Shown one piece after another: positions 19,507-30,106 of a stretch of DNA of 64,000 nucleotides. The position numbers were made by a program, and so were the translations under genes. The stretch's first letter is position 1. The number at the start of each line of letters is the position of its first letter. The stretch lies in NCBI GenBank assembly GCA_030220185.1, contig JASPKZ010004562.1, positions 40,184 through 104,183 of the forward strand, given 5' to 3'. The DNA comes from Diploptera punctata. Lineage: Eukaryota > Arthropoda > Insecta > Blattodea > Blaberidae. The notes under the pieces are model-generated. The model saw only the letters and a program-made list of their open reading frames with translations. It had not been told where the DNA came from and searched no databases.

Positions 19507-22500
19507 AATTCCAAGACAAACATACAATTTTCTTATACATGTAGTATTCTCAATTCACACAAGAGGTAGCGGAAATATCACTCAACTACCATCTAGCGGC
19601 TAACCTAACAGTTAAGCAAATTATTAAGGAGAATATTTACTTTATAGCAGTAACGCTTGTATATATAGATATTATATTTATAATATATATATATATATAA
19701 TGGTTCAATTATACTTTTTAGAACATTACTATTCAATATATTACATAAACGCTGTTTAGTATTGCCCGGTAAGAGGTTTGTCACGCGAGAGTTTGCCTTC
19801 ACACTGATTACTGAACTGAACGAGACGTAAACTGCGAATTCTATTGTATCACATTGCAAAGAATAATGTATATTCGTTTGACATTTCTTTGCTTTTCAGC
19901 GATAGTTGTAGGGTATTTTCTTAACACAAGTTACAAAACATGTTAAATACTATATTCCTCAAGCATCGTATCAGTAGTATTGTATTTAATAAAATTAAGC
20001 GTTAGTCTTGGTGAATTATAGTTACTATGCTCGCCTCTGGTTCATACGTTTCCGGGTGGATTTTTGTTTTCAGGGCGTAAACATCCTGAGTATTAGTTCC
20101 TTTGAACTAAAGCTATGTTGTAGATGTTTCAGCACGTAAAATTACCAAAAACTCTAAAAAAGCATTTGTGAACAAAATTGTAGCCCCTTCAGGCTCATAC
20201 TTAAACTGCTACGCTCCTTTCACGCCCAGATTTGAATTGTGAAGCTAATGTTCTGTTTAACAGCATTGTTAAATAAAAAAATAACATAAATAATAAAGTA
20301 AGCTATCCTGCAAATACTGATGGGATTTCGAATGTTCGACATAATAAGAGTAGTATTTTGTTTAATGACTCTCTTCAACAACTTATGATTATTAGCGCTG
20401 AATTAAAAGCAGGGCGCGCATATTGTTCTAGCAGTTTCCACTGGATTTGAACATGCGGAGGTGAGCATGGCATCCACTAGTTCTCCGGAATAGAATTTTG
20501 TCTAAAACAAATATAATACACACGTTATATAATTTGAATGAAATCTACAAATTATTTTTTTAACTTCCACATTTTGCTTAAACATAGGCCTACTAAACTT
20601 TTAATCAAAGAGAAAACATCCTTCCTAAACCGGGATATAAATCCAATATCTCCTGCTTTACGTACTGCTACACTAAAGCATTGAGCTACTTACCAATCCA
20701 GGAAGAGTAATAAAATGTAGCGGACTGGAATAGTTTAAATGAGGTGAGATGAGAACATGCATCAGACATGAGCATGATGAGTGTTGTGATTATGGTCTTG
20801 CGACAACTCCAAACATCGCTGCAATCAACATTCCTCCTCTCCCACTCACAAATTTAGACACCAACATATACTCGTTCCAACTTCTCAGTGACTAACATGC
20901 AAACTCCCTCAAGTATTATCTGTTGGTCTTGCAGGATTGCATATCAATTAGTGTAATCAGCGTTTTCTCACTACTGGAATAATATGTAGTGATAGGAGCA
21001 GGGTGGAAGCTGGGACTACTTACTTAGAAGCGACAAATTCGATAAAAGTATGCAGAGTTATTATGAAAATTTAAAATTTGTAAATATTTGAGATGATATG
21101 CTAACAATGGACATCTCAATTGAGTATTTAGTCGATATTTATATTTTGAGTCAATGTCATATCTGTTCAAAAATCTTTGTATAGAATAGAAATAAAATTT
21201 TACTGTTCATTGGTAGTGTGCTTGACAATAACTTAAGATCGTGAGTTCAAACAGGTCAAGAACTTAAGTTTCTAAAACCAGACATCACAAAGAATGCCTT
21301 GTCTAAGAGTAAAAATAATCACAAACAGTTTCTATTTCCTCAATGTGAGGTCACACAAATCATGACGACATGGAAATATCCTAATCACATTTTCTTAAAT
21401 TAAGGTACAAAGGGACTCATGATTTGTCATCAGCCTAAAGCATCGACCTTCTTCTAAGACAAATAAATTACATTTTCTGAGTGGGCTTCAGAGACACCTG
21501 ATTAGATTAATAGAACGTCATATTTCTAACAGGTTCTTACCAATCACAATATATATATATATTATTGCCATCCCACAGCAAAACGGAACATTTGGAGATA
21601 GCTTAAATCAGACATTTTCTTAAATCCGGAAAAAAGTGCATTATCTACCTTAAAGTAATTGGGACCTGCCCAAAATGTTTGACTGGCTGATTTTGCTTTA
21701 GAACCTCCTTCTGCTGTAGGCCTAATAGCAGACAACCGATCAGGTATAATGTACGCTAGTTCGTTCAATACATCCATTGGAATGTGTCCCTGTTACAAAT
21801 TCTCACTCAGTTGAACAAAGGAATTTGACCGCATCTCTCGAGATCTTACTGACTTGTACAATTCGTTCCAAAGCTGTTCTATGAAATTGAGTTCAGGATT
21901 CTGTGAGGACCAGTCCATCGGCGATCATAATTGTCTACAGCTCGAGTCCAAGCTCTGTGTGTTTACGGGGGGAAGTGTGGGGAGTGGGAGGAGGTACACG
22001 TCTCAGCTTCTCATAGTACTAACAGCTGAGACAGCAAATTCGTTTCAGACACACGGAGCTGGGTCCCGAGCAGTACATACCACTGCATAGTAGCCTGTCT
22101 GTGAAACATAGCACCTAGCACTGTCATCCTGTTCATAAAAACGCCTCGTTGTTGGGAGGCTTTCAACATCCACAATTGTACAATATCTCTATCATTTTAT
22201 TATGCCACTTATAACCACTGGCGGTCCCACACCGCTGTATGGAAAACAACGTCATTCCACACCACCAAAATCCTGTTAGGCACTGCATATTCAGGTAGAA
22301 GATGATCGTCGGATAGTCGCCGTACCCAACATGTCTATCAGTTTGAAATAATGCGAATCTATACTCATAACTACATAGAAACTATTTCCATTCCTCTAGT
22401 GTCGAGTTGCTTCGTCCAATACTACCCAGGACTCTGAGCTTTATTCACCTTCATGATATGCCGCTGTCCTTCAGGAATAACATAGTTCGCGATGTTTCAA

Positions 22501-22930
22501 TGGAAATGGACACTTCTGTTACTACTTGAAATTACTGTATACATCGGTTGTACCTGTTTCTTTTTTACAATTCCACGATTTGGAGTTCTGTTGATAAGAT
22601 ATTTCGCGGAACGTACACCATTGCCACAAAGTATATTAACCTTCCACTGAAACAGGACGGATCCTGCTGTTTGTTTGGCGTCATTTAACTTGACGACTAT
22701 TGCCTTGCTGAAGACTCTACTGAGATGACAGCTCACAATTATGCCCTTGCCATAGTTTGTTAGCTCTACACCATACGACAGTTGGTTCTCATGATGCTTA
22801 TTCCATTCATTCATTTTGTGAATTTTCCTCACAATTGAGAGTTTTCTCCAACCAATCTTAGTGATTAACATGAATTATATGTATAAATGACTATGGACTT
22901 ACATGTTTCCAACAAACATTCACAGATTTT
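19507..22930. other. Long stretch without a recognisable gene
   Basis: About 3.4 kb with no supported coding region. The frames at 21562-21777, 21854-22090 and 22497-22871 lack known motifs. A degenerate tRNA-like segment lies at 20634-20703 (reverse) and another box-B-like GAGTTCAAAC at about 21242. An AT-rich mini-palindrome lies at 19660-19700. It may be intergenic or intronic; the sequence does not decide. Confidence 0.5.
20634..20703 (-). tRNA. Degenerate tRNA-like sequence
   Basis: The reverse strand shows AGTAGCTCAATGC, similar to box A, and a GGATTTATATCC in box B position. Pairing is imperfect and no anticodon can be assigned. It is probably an old tRNA-derived repeat. Confidence 0.3.
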
Positions 22931-23050
22931 CCTTAATTAAAGTTCTCCATCGTTCTCTGTCCTCTGTGTCTTCATCTGTTACACAAAATTTACTCATTGA
23001 ATGTTGTTCTTCCAGGTTGTTCTAGGTCTTCCTTTTATGTTCATTCTTTA
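22925..23050 (-). pseudogene. Possible LINE C-terminal remnant
   Basis: The reverse strand shows GRPRTTW-like and EDTEDRERWRTLIKENL-like strings, resembling the end of RTE-like proteins. It is very short and degraded, so the call is tentative. Confidence 0.3.
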
Positions 23051-23157
23051 AATTTTCCATGTAGACGGCCTTTTTCAAGCTTATTTAAAAAGATAATGAC
23101 CACATAAGTAATTGCACACTAAATTAACTGAAATCTTGTGTACCTAATTACTTGCTA

Positions 23158-23158
23158 T

Positions 23159-23191
<33 letters not shown>

Positions 23192-23292
23192 GACTTTATT
23201 AGACAAAAATTAAGATATTTACACTATTATTTACAAATATGGGTCGCACGGGCAGTAAGCCGTACGTGCTGTTGACAGTCCGTTACAATAAA
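23158..23292 (-). mobile_element. 3' end of unidentified retroposon (family X, copy 2)
   Basis: It matches 6955-7075 over about 100 bases (TATGGGTCGCACGGGCAGTA and flanks). On the minus strand it ends AATAAAGTCCTAC followed by a perfect TAC repeat (seen as AGT units at 23158-23189). The tail unit differs from copy 1, which ends in TTAC units. Confidence 0.65.
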
Positions 23293-23430
23293 GTAATAAT
23301 TGGTACTAGTGTAAAGAAAAATAAACAACAAAAAAAGCAATAACATTACAATTACATAAAGTAAACACAATAATAATATTACAATTAAATAATAACACAA
23401 TAGCATTAAACACTAAAGAACATTAACATT

Positions 23431-23862
23431 ACAGGGCCTCCCCGAAAAGTGACCAACTCAAGGCTATACCCAACACAAAACGAACATTTAGTACATGACA
23501 TAGCTTAGCATTCACTCATAAATTCATACTGAACAAAACTAATATAATATGGGTAAATATAATAAACATATATAAAAATATATATTTGGGGACTACTTGG
23601 ACTTTGAAGTTTTATGACATTTGACTTAACTGCCAAATAAACAATTCAGGAAACTTGTTTCAACCTGGTCCCGCTGCATCGGAGAAACCAATGGACAGTG
23701 GTCTATACTATAATAGCAAGTACTCAAAGGCTTGCTATTATAGTATAGACCACTGTCCATTGGTTTCTCCGATGCAGCGGGACCAGGTTGAAACAAGTTT
23801 CCTGAATTGTTTATTTGGCAGTTAAGTCAAATGTCATAAAACTTCAAAGTCCAAGTAGTCCC

Positions 23863-23898
<36 letters not shown>

Positions 23899-24032
23899 TA
23901 TTATATTTACCCATATTATATTAGTTTTGTTCAGTATGAATTTATGAGTGAATGCTAAGCTATGTCATGTACTAAATGTTCGTTTTGTGTTGGGTATAGC
24001 CTTAAGTTGGTCACTTTTCGGGGAGGCCCTGT
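23431..24032. mobile_element. Large palindromic MITE with TA-flanked CAGGGCC termini
   Basis: Two arms of almost 300 bp are close to perfect reverse complements around a loop near 23724-23738. The ends are TA-CAGGGCCTCCCCGAAAAGTG and its complement, so TA is the likely target duplication, pointing to the Tc1/mariner superfamily. An AT run inside the right arm (23867-23894) has expanded relative to the left arm. There is no coding capacity. A degraded relative of part of an arm is seen near 39345-39400. Confidence 0.85.
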
Positions 24033-24420
24033 ATATCCTTATGTGAACAAACTTTATGTCTATAATCCTGAGTTAAAAATTCTCACTTGGCAGGCTGGGA
24101 GGCATGAGGCAAGTATAAAGGTAGAAATTAAAGTGAGAAAGAAAGAAAAAGAAAGAAAGAAAGAAAAGAAGGAAATGGAAATTTAACTATTGGGAGAGAG
24201 GCAAGCATTGTTCTTATTCCAACTATAGAATCACTATTTTTTAGTCTTCTTCTTTTTCATCATCTTCTTCTTCTTCTTCTTCTTCTTCACGGTTTAGGCT
24301 TATTTATTTTCTAGTATGGAATTAATTCTTGAAGGCACAGAGGACAGAGAACGTTCGGGAACTTTAATTAAGGGAAATTTGTGAATGTTTGTTGCAAACT
24401 GATAGTTTATAAGTCCATAG

Positions 24421-24452
<32 letters not shown>
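24033..24452. other. Low-complexity stretch, no gene
   Basis: It contains an AAAG-rich run (24133-24175), a TTC run (24262-24289) and an AT run (24424-24452). No coding signal. Confidence 0.6.
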
Positions 24453-24456
<4 letters not shown>

Positions 24457-24795
24457 CACCGTTGTCGTCTCGAAGTAGCGTGCTGCCTTGTCACGCAGCG
24501 GGCCCGGGTACGATTCCTGGTCGGGACTGGCTCCTGGGTGAGTTTTTTTCGGGGTTTTTCCTCAACTGTAAGAAAAATGTCAGGAAGCTTAGGGCCCAAC
24601 GGTACCCGAAAATCATCCGGCCATCATCATCATCATCATCCTTATCATTATCATCATCATCATCATCCTTCACCGGTGTGGAAAGCAACGGGAAGCTATC
24701 ACACCTGTAATTCCCTAGTAAAGCTGCAAAGCATAGCATGAAAATGCTATGATTGCAGTGAAAGACCTTCCCTCGGGCAAAATTACCGTAGATGA
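24453..24795 (+). mobile_element. tRNA-derived SINE (family A, copy 1)
   Basis: It starts AGTCCACCGTTGTCGTCTCG, a tRNA-like head with AGTAGCGTGCTGCC (box A) and GGTACGATTCC (box B). The body contains GGGGTTTTTCCTCA, a CAT microsatellite, GTGTGGAAAGCAACGGGAAG, and the conserved end AAAGCATAGCATGAAAATGC. It ends near a TAGATGAATA tail. Four more copies and one partial copy are in the window. It is non-coding; overlapping frames are artefacts of the microsatellite. Confidence 0.88.
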
Positions 24796-25250
24796 ATATA
24801 CATTAAATATATGTATATATATTCATGTTAATTACTAAGATTGGTTGGAGAAAACCCTCAATGATGAAGAAAATTCTCAAAATGAATGAATGAATGAATG
24901 AATTAATTATTGACATAATAAGACGTGATGAGTAGAGTTACTGTTAAAAGGAGGACTGGATCAGATGAAATACTTAATTAACTAAATTAAGATCTCTAAT
25001 AAAATGTAATATAAATTTTTATGCATTGAATATTCTTTAATAGGAATATTTCATTTAGGAGGAAATGAGTTTGCAGAACTACTGAAATGATGGAAAATCG
25101 CGTAACGCTTAATTTGTACGATATAAGCAAAAGGAAATTGAAAAGTGTTCAATCATCTAGCAGAAATAATTACTTTTGATCATGTGAAGCGCCGTTTGTT
25201 AATTGCGCTGGAGGAGATTGCGCAAGTTTGGTGCACCCCCTCTCACCCCA
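24796..25250. other. No recognisable feature
   Basis: AT-rich sequence with a short GAAT run at 24886-24902; nothing else is recognised before the GC-richer promoter-like segment. Confidence 0.5.
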
Positions 25251-25277
25251 TTGTCAGAAGCCAGAGTTTGGTTTGAT

Positions 25278-25311
25278 TCAGTTGTTGTCGCGAGCGCGTG
25301 CTCTCCAGTTG
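25278..25311 (+). promoter_or_regulatory. Putative TATA-less core promoter: initiator plus DPE
   Basis: TCAGTT at 25278-25283 matches the arthropod initiator TCAKTY with A at 25280 as +1. AGTTG at 25307-25311 is exactly +28 to +32 and fits the DPE consensus RGWYV at the required spacing. The surrounding 150 bases are richer in G, C and CpG than the neighbourhood and no TATA box is seen. An ATG follows at 25314. Spacing and sequence agree with known insect promoters, but there is no transcript evidence here. Confidence 0.5.
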
Positions 25312-25313
25312 TC

Positions 25314-25327
25314 ATGACTTCGAGCAG
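25314..25327 (+). CDS. Putative first coding exon of an unidentified host gene
   Basis: ATG ACT TCG AGC AG is followed by GTAAGC, a strong 5' splice donor, giving a 14-base coding part after a 34-nt 5' leader from the predicted start site. No further exon was found to the right, where sequence is AT-rich and repeat-bearing, so the gene cannot be named. It would encode only M-T-S-S plus a split codon before a phase-2 intron. Support comes from the promoter elements and the donor occurring together. It could still be coincidence. Confidence 0.35.
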
Positions 25328-25330
25328 GTA

Positions 25331-26204
25331 AGCTCCATTTTGTTTACTTTACGATCCTAAATTTATTACTAAAAATGTTTTTCCTGTTGCTAGAACTTAA
25401 GGGAATTAGTGCTGTTTACTCTATAAAGTATCTATTTTTTTCCGTTTTTTAAAAGTATTTTTAAAGGTAATTATGTATAAAGATACCTCTTTTCGCTCAC
25501 CTTAATGCATGAAGCTAAAACGTAACCTATAACTTAAGCGATCCCACTTTGTCGTTAAACTTTGATGTTACGTTAATTAGTGTTTAATTACCTTCATTAT
25601 GTTTCTAAAGTCATGTATAAAAATGAACAATGAAAAACGATACCCTTCTAATTGCCTTGTATTCGGGAAGATCCACAATGGTGATCGACCTGTGATTTGT
25701 CATGGTTTCCTTTAGTTGTCAACGCAAACTATGAGTTAAAAGTATCGATAGAACGATCCATTTCAAAATCCTCCGAATTTATGTGAGTCGTATTTCCATA
25801 GACCACATGAATTTAAATAATATACACATGGCTCACTTGTACACGTCGAATGATGTTAGACGAAATATGACGAAGAGAGTTCAAACATCTCAAAATACAA
25901 TTTAAGTAAAACAATATATTTTTTTTAAACGTTACTGAACTTTTTGAATATAAATACGGGATACATTATAGTTGAGAGACAATAAAACTAAATTTCCCTC
26001 ATAATATAATTAACCCTTAAATTAGAAAAACAATAATATCTCGGGTCAATTATTTAAATGAGTAGGACTGTAGTGAAAATAAAATCATGTATTAATTCTT
26101 AATTATGATGTCTATACAGTATTAGGGTAATTCAATACAAACATTTAAGTAATTTCTGCTCGTTCGGTTTTCTATTGTTTTATTACAAACATTAAGTAAA
26201 TGAA
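25331..26204. other. Possible first intron or intergenic sequence
   Basis: AT-rich with no coding signal or repeat recognised. If the exon at 25314-25327 is real, this would be the start of its first intron. Confidence 0.4.
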
Positions 26205-26208
26205 GTGG

Positions 26209-26474
26209 AATGCAGGCTTTTACGGCCGGTGATTATGTAAAAGATTCCGGGCTATGTGGCCGTGGTCTATAACTGGCGTTTCTTCCAGACGTTTCTCCCT
26301 CAACTGCGGAGGGCATCTTCAGTGGCGAGCGCTTACAGCTGTTGCTTCTCTGTCGTAGACTCGACTGCGAATGAACAGCAGAAAGCTGGACGCTCTTTTT
26401 TTTTACTAGTGCTGACGTCACGTGAGTCCCAGCTTTTATTACCATGATTACCAGCCGTGAAAGCCTGCATTCCA
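26209..26474 (-). mobile_element. PLE-derived foldback element (subfamily 1) with GTGGAATGCAGGC ends
   Basis: The ends are AGTGGAATGCAGGCTTTTAC on the left and, reversed, AGTGGAATGCAGGCTTTCAC on the right. Both carry the CCGGCCGTGAAAGCCTGCATTC-type terminus on the outward strand. The left half has the GACCACGGCC box and a ribozyme-like motif at 26283-26325; the right half is unrelated except for its terminus. No clear target duplication is seen beyond the palindromic ends. Confidence 0.7.
26283..26325 (-). ncRNA. Hammerhead-like motif
   Basis: The minus strand reads GCCA-CTGAAGA-T-GCCCTC, loop CGCAGTT, GAGGGA-GAAACGTC-TGG. Helix I (CCA with TGG) and five of six helix II pairs are intact. It is the same family as 46199-46241. 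Confidence 0.55.
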
Positions 26475-26475
26475 C

Positions 26476-27137
26476 TATATTAATAATATTAAAATTACCA
26501 AACGTTTATTAAAAATGGGTGGACTCTTACTTATCACTCCCTAACGCTGATCCAACCAGCGATAACTCAAAACAGCGATAGAAAAATCATAGACTAAGTA
26601 ATATAGCCTACTCTGTGGAGAAAATAGCAGTTAGCATCACAATATCGTCTAACAGTGTCATAATATTGTGATTTGCTTATTTAAATAAATACTTCAAAAT
26701 TGTCAAATAGTGTTATAAAAAAATCAAGCGCTAGTAGAAGTGCAGTTGAGCCAATTATACAAACACTTAAACATGCACAGTACCTAGACACCTCTCAGTA
26801 CGAAATAAAAATACACATAATCCACGTACTGGTCTGCTGAAATGGTGCTTAAATTGAAAGTATACCTTACCATCCATTCGCCTCCCATGGAACCGGAAGA
26901 ACGAAAAGTGCAAAGAAACACTCATATCATAAAAAATAATTAGATTTTTTAGAATGTTTGATTTTTTATTTGGTGGCTTAGATCACTGCATCACATGTAA
27001 TATAATATTGGAATTGACTTGATGTCTCACACCTAACATAAACAACTTTATTACTGTGAATATAAAAAAAATGGATTCGTTACGACATTCTTATTCAATA
27101 CTAATAAAATGCATTGTTAAAACCGTTGAGGTGGAGA
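26476..27137. other. No recognisable feature
   Basis: AT-rich sequence without supported genes or repeats. Confidence 0.5.
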
Positions 27138-27524
27138 GTCATAAAATAAAATAAGTTAAAATATACCTTCTTAGGTAAAATCCGTCGTCCTCAACTTATA
27201 AAATATGTAATCTTTATGCCTGTAGGCCTTTCAGAACATCCGTTCCATCTTCAGCAGGCCACTCTTCGCTACAACATCCAGTATGATGGTTGATGCTGCT
27301 GGTTCTAATGTGGCTCTGTCGTGACTAAAGCTTATTCCTGACGACAGAGCCACATTAGGACCAGCAGCATCAACCATCATACTGGATGTTTAGCGAAGAG
27401 TGACCTGCTGAAGATGTAATGGATGTTCTGAAAGGCCTACAGGCATAAAGATTACATATTTTATAAGTTGAGGACGACGGATTATACCTAAGAAGGTATA
27501 TCTTAACTTATTTTATTTTATGAC
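27138..27524. mobile_element. Foldback element with ~180-bp arms
   Basis: It begins GTCATAAAATAAAATAAG and ends with the reverse complement. The arms (to about 27321 and from about 27342) are highly similar around a short loop. The arms contain CTGCTGAAGATGGAAC..GTTCTGAAAGG on the outward strand (rightward in the right arm, 27398-27442). This is the same CTGAAGA-stem-GAAA arrangement as the ribozyme-like motifs but without a clear GTC. It carries no gene. Confidence 0.75.
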
Positions 27525-27660
27525 ATTGTTATTGTAACATGCAATTTTGTCATTGACAGCAATTTTTGTAAGAATAACTATTTTTAATTATTATGTCTTA
27601 CATTCAAATGTTACAACATTTTCACATAACATTTAATTATGTTAGAATTTATAACATGGT

Positions 27661-27738
27661 ATAATTCCCTAGAAAAACTGCAAAGCATGGCATGAAAATG
27701 CTATGATTGCAGTTAACCACCTGCCCTAGGGCAGAACA
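27661..27738 (+). mobile_element. SINE family A, 3' end only
   Basis: AATTCCCTAGAAAAACTGCA through GCATGGCATGAAAATGCTAT to the CCTAGGGCAGAA block matches the 3' end of the SINE family A. The tRNA-like head and body are absent. Confidence 0.75.
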
Positions 27739-27813
27739 CAATTGAATACGTAGAATAAAATACATTATTACTTATTACCAAGAAGTTAGTGAATGGAATA
27801 AGGTTAAGATTAT

Positions 27814-28358
27814 TTAATGAACGAGTTGGAGAAAATGCTTTAACATCTCACTTCATAAAGTTGAGTGTCTTCACGATACCGGTTTCAAAAGTATAGTATT
27901 ACTTCCATCTTCAGTCAAATTCCAACTGTCAAAATTTTGTCGTTAACATCATTTTCTGAACTGCTATCTGGTGTCGATTTTATGAACTTGGGAAAATTTT
28001 TATGAAAATCTGCAATTGCAGGTCATAGTTTTCTAGAGAATCACAAAATCGGAAGAGAAACTAAACTTTTGAAACATTTGGAAAAACCTTTGGAATTGAC
28101 AGTTTGGCAAAATATATACATTTAGAAGAATAAATATAAAGTAATGGATTTTGATAACCCCGACGATAATAATTCGATCTCCAAGTACATAAAATCGACA
28201 CCAGATGACAGTTCAGAAGATAATGTTAACGACGAAATTTCGACAGTTGGAATTTGACTGAAGATGGAAGTAATACTATAATTTTGAAACCGGTATCGTG
28301 AAGACACGCAACTTTATAAGGTGAGATGTTAAAGCGTTTTCTCCAACTCATTCATTAA
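27814..28358. mobile_element. Foldback element with ~170-bp arms and ~200-bp spacer
   Basis: Left arm 27814-27985 and right arm 28187-28358 are reverse complements with some mismatches, ending TTAATGAACGAGTTGGAG and its complement. Each arm has GACTGAAGATGGAAGTAATA..TTTTGAAACCGGTA on the outward strand (right arm about 28255-28296). The ribozyme-like order is kept with helix III ACCGGT and a possible GTA cleavage triplet, though helix II is weak. The spacer is unique and non-coding. Confidence 0.75.
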
Positions 28359-29090
28359 TGTAAATACCTCTTAGTGTTTCCTCCCACTGTAATTTTAATT
28401 AAATTAATATTAGTTGTTTTTGTAAGCTTTTTAACTTTAAAGTTAAACTATTTTTAAACTAAAATTTAGAATGACTATTTAACTCATGCCCCAAATGGGA
28501 GTAAATGACCAATCACGTTTCAATGATTTCTGTTTTACAACCAATCAGAGTCGTGTTTCACGAAATATTTATCTGTGTTATAATTACCATATATTAAACA
28601 AAGCTCCTCGTTTTTAATATTCTGAACAGGTCTGACCGTTATTTTGCAGTGACTGAGCCTATAAGAAATACGGCTACCAGATTGTATATATAGTGCATAC
28701 ATGTCAACATTTGTAGCAATTTATTATACCACCAAAAAAAGAAACCACTGTTTGACTTTCTTAAATGTATTTTTTCCCAGGTAATAATCCAGAAAAATAT
28801 AATTGTAATATTTACATCATACGACATCAGAAATGAATTAATATACAGATTGATGTTTCATTTTTTCTCCACTAGAGAGCATTCTTACAATATTGCGTTC
28901 CTTTGGCAATAAATAGTATGATCTGGTTGCAGTGATAAACAAAAGAAGCAGTAGAAGCGTACCTATCGTTTCTCATTTGTTTTCAAACATCGCCGTTTGC
29001 ATTAAATATATAAATATTTTGAAATAACTACAGTTAAATAATGATTTGTGAGTAAACAGCTTAATTTTATTCGTTAAATAGTCCTAACAA
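28359..29090. other. No recognisable feature
   Basis: No gene supported; AT-rich. Confidence 0.5.
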
Positions 29091-29178
29091 ATGCCACTCT
29101 TGATTTCCAAATTCTCTAGATAAATTCACTCCTCACTTCGTGAGTCGTGAATTTATCGATAATTTGGAAATCACTCGT
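29091..29178. repeat. Short palindrome
   Basis: AAATGCCACTCTTGATTTCC reappears inverted as GGAAATCACTCGTGGCATT. The arms are about 42 bp with a few mismatches and almost no loop. It is probably a small foldback element or the core of one. Confidence 0.75.
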
Positions 29179-29329
29179 GGCATTACTTATGATAAGCAGG
29201 TATCAAATTTAAAAATGTACAAGCACAACATTAAATTAAGTGTATGAACAATGGAATCATATGATGTTTTTATTATTAATTTAACATTTCTCAATGAAAG
29301 ATAAATTAAATTTGAAGAGAAAAATTTTC

Positions 29330-29402
29330 GCCTAGACCGGGACTCGAACCCGGGACCCTTGGCTTTCCGGGCCAAGTGCTCTACCAACTGAGCTACCGAG
29401 GC
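29330..29402 (-). tRNA. tRNA-like sequence, family T1, copy 1
   Basis: The cloverleaf reads GCCTCGG acceptor, GCTCAGTTGGTAGAGC D-arm, anticodon arm CTTGGC-CCGGAAA-GCCAAG (six pairs, seven-base loop), and T-arm CCGGGTTCGAGTCCCGG. The acceptor has one C:T mismatch, position 33 would be C rather than T, and the anticodon stem is one pair too long. Boxes A and B are perfect and a T run follows on the sense strand (GCGAAAATTTTT). If GGA is the anticodon it would be serine, but the long variable arm of tRNA-Ser is absent. It is best treated as a transcribable tRNA-like repeat. Confidence 0.5.
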
Positions 29403-29633
29403 GAGTTACGATCTAGACGCAAATTTTTCTCTTATATACGTTGTAATTCCCTATCGCCAAATGCTTTTGAAACCATTGTTTCTATCTTTGCAAATGGCGG
29501 CTTCTTAGTTAAGAAGACATTTATTGGAAATTTAACATTACTTTAAAAGCCAGTAAGGCCTCTAATGATGTTTTTATTATTAATTTAACATTTCTCAATG
29601 AAAGATAAATTAAATTTGAAGAGAAAAATTTTC

Positions 29634-29705
29634 GCCTAGACCGGGACTCGAACCCGGAACCCTTGGCTTTCCGGCCAAGTGCTCTACCAACTGAGCTACC
29701 GAGGC
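29634..29705 (-). tRNA. tRNA-like sequence, family T1, copy 2
   Basis: Same as copy 1 but one G/C shorter in the anticodon loop (CTTGGC-CGGAAA-GCCAAG, six-base loop), so it cannot be a normal tRNA. Confidence 0.45.
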
Positions 29706-29999
29706 GAGTTACGATCTAGACGCAAATTTTTCTCTTATATACGTTGTAATTCCCTATTCGCCAAATGCTTTTGAAACCATTGTTTCTATCTTTGCAAATG
29801 GCGGCTTCTTAGTTAAGAAGACATTTATTGGAAATTTAACATTACTTTAAAGCCAGTAAGGCCTCTAATGAGTTTTTATTATTAATTTAACATTTCTCAA
29901 TGAAAGATAAATTAAATTTGAAGAGAAAAATTTTCGCCTAGACCGGGATAGGGAATTACAACGTATATAAGAGAAAAAATTGCGTCTAGATCGTAACTC

Positions 30000-30072
30000 G
30001 CCTCGGTAGCTCAGTTGGTAGAGCACTTGGCCCGGAAAGCCAAGGGTCCCGGGTTCGAGTCCCGGTCTAGGC
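30000..30072 (+). tRNA. tRNA-like sequence, family T1, inverted copy
   Basis: It is identical in sequence to copy 1 but on the forward strand, preceded by GTATATAAGAG (TATA-like) and followed by GCGAAAATTTTTC. It forms the inverted end of the composite. Confidence 0.5.
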
Positions 30073-30106
30073 GAAAATTTTTCTCTTCAAATTTAATGGA
30101 ATCATA

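Larger units (their letters stand above)
29262..30094. mobile_element. tRNA-like composite: two direct units plus an inverted unit, with 12-bp TSD
   Basis: A unit of about 305 bp containing a reverse-strand tRNA-like sequence occurs twice in tandem (29262-29566 and about 29567-29870). A third starts and is cut at 29948 within the T-arm of the tRNA-like part. There it joins an inverted partial unit (29949-30094) with a forward tRNA-like sequence. AATGGAATCATA flanks the whole at 29250-29261 and 30095-30106, suggesting insertion of an inverted structure that later expanded in tandem. The units are nearly identical, so the event is recent. Confidence 0.8.

Noticed and set aside
21562..21777. 71-codon reverse frame
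   Set aside because: No recognisable domain and no relation to neighbours.
22497..22871. 124-codon reverse frame as a host protein
   Set aside because: No motif, no start or splice context and composition typical of chance frames; not supported.
29330..29402. Functional nuclear tRNA gene
   Set aside because: Six-pair anticodon stem, C at position 33, an acceptor mismatch and repeat-unit context make a decoding tRNA unlikely, so it is listed only as tRNA-like.
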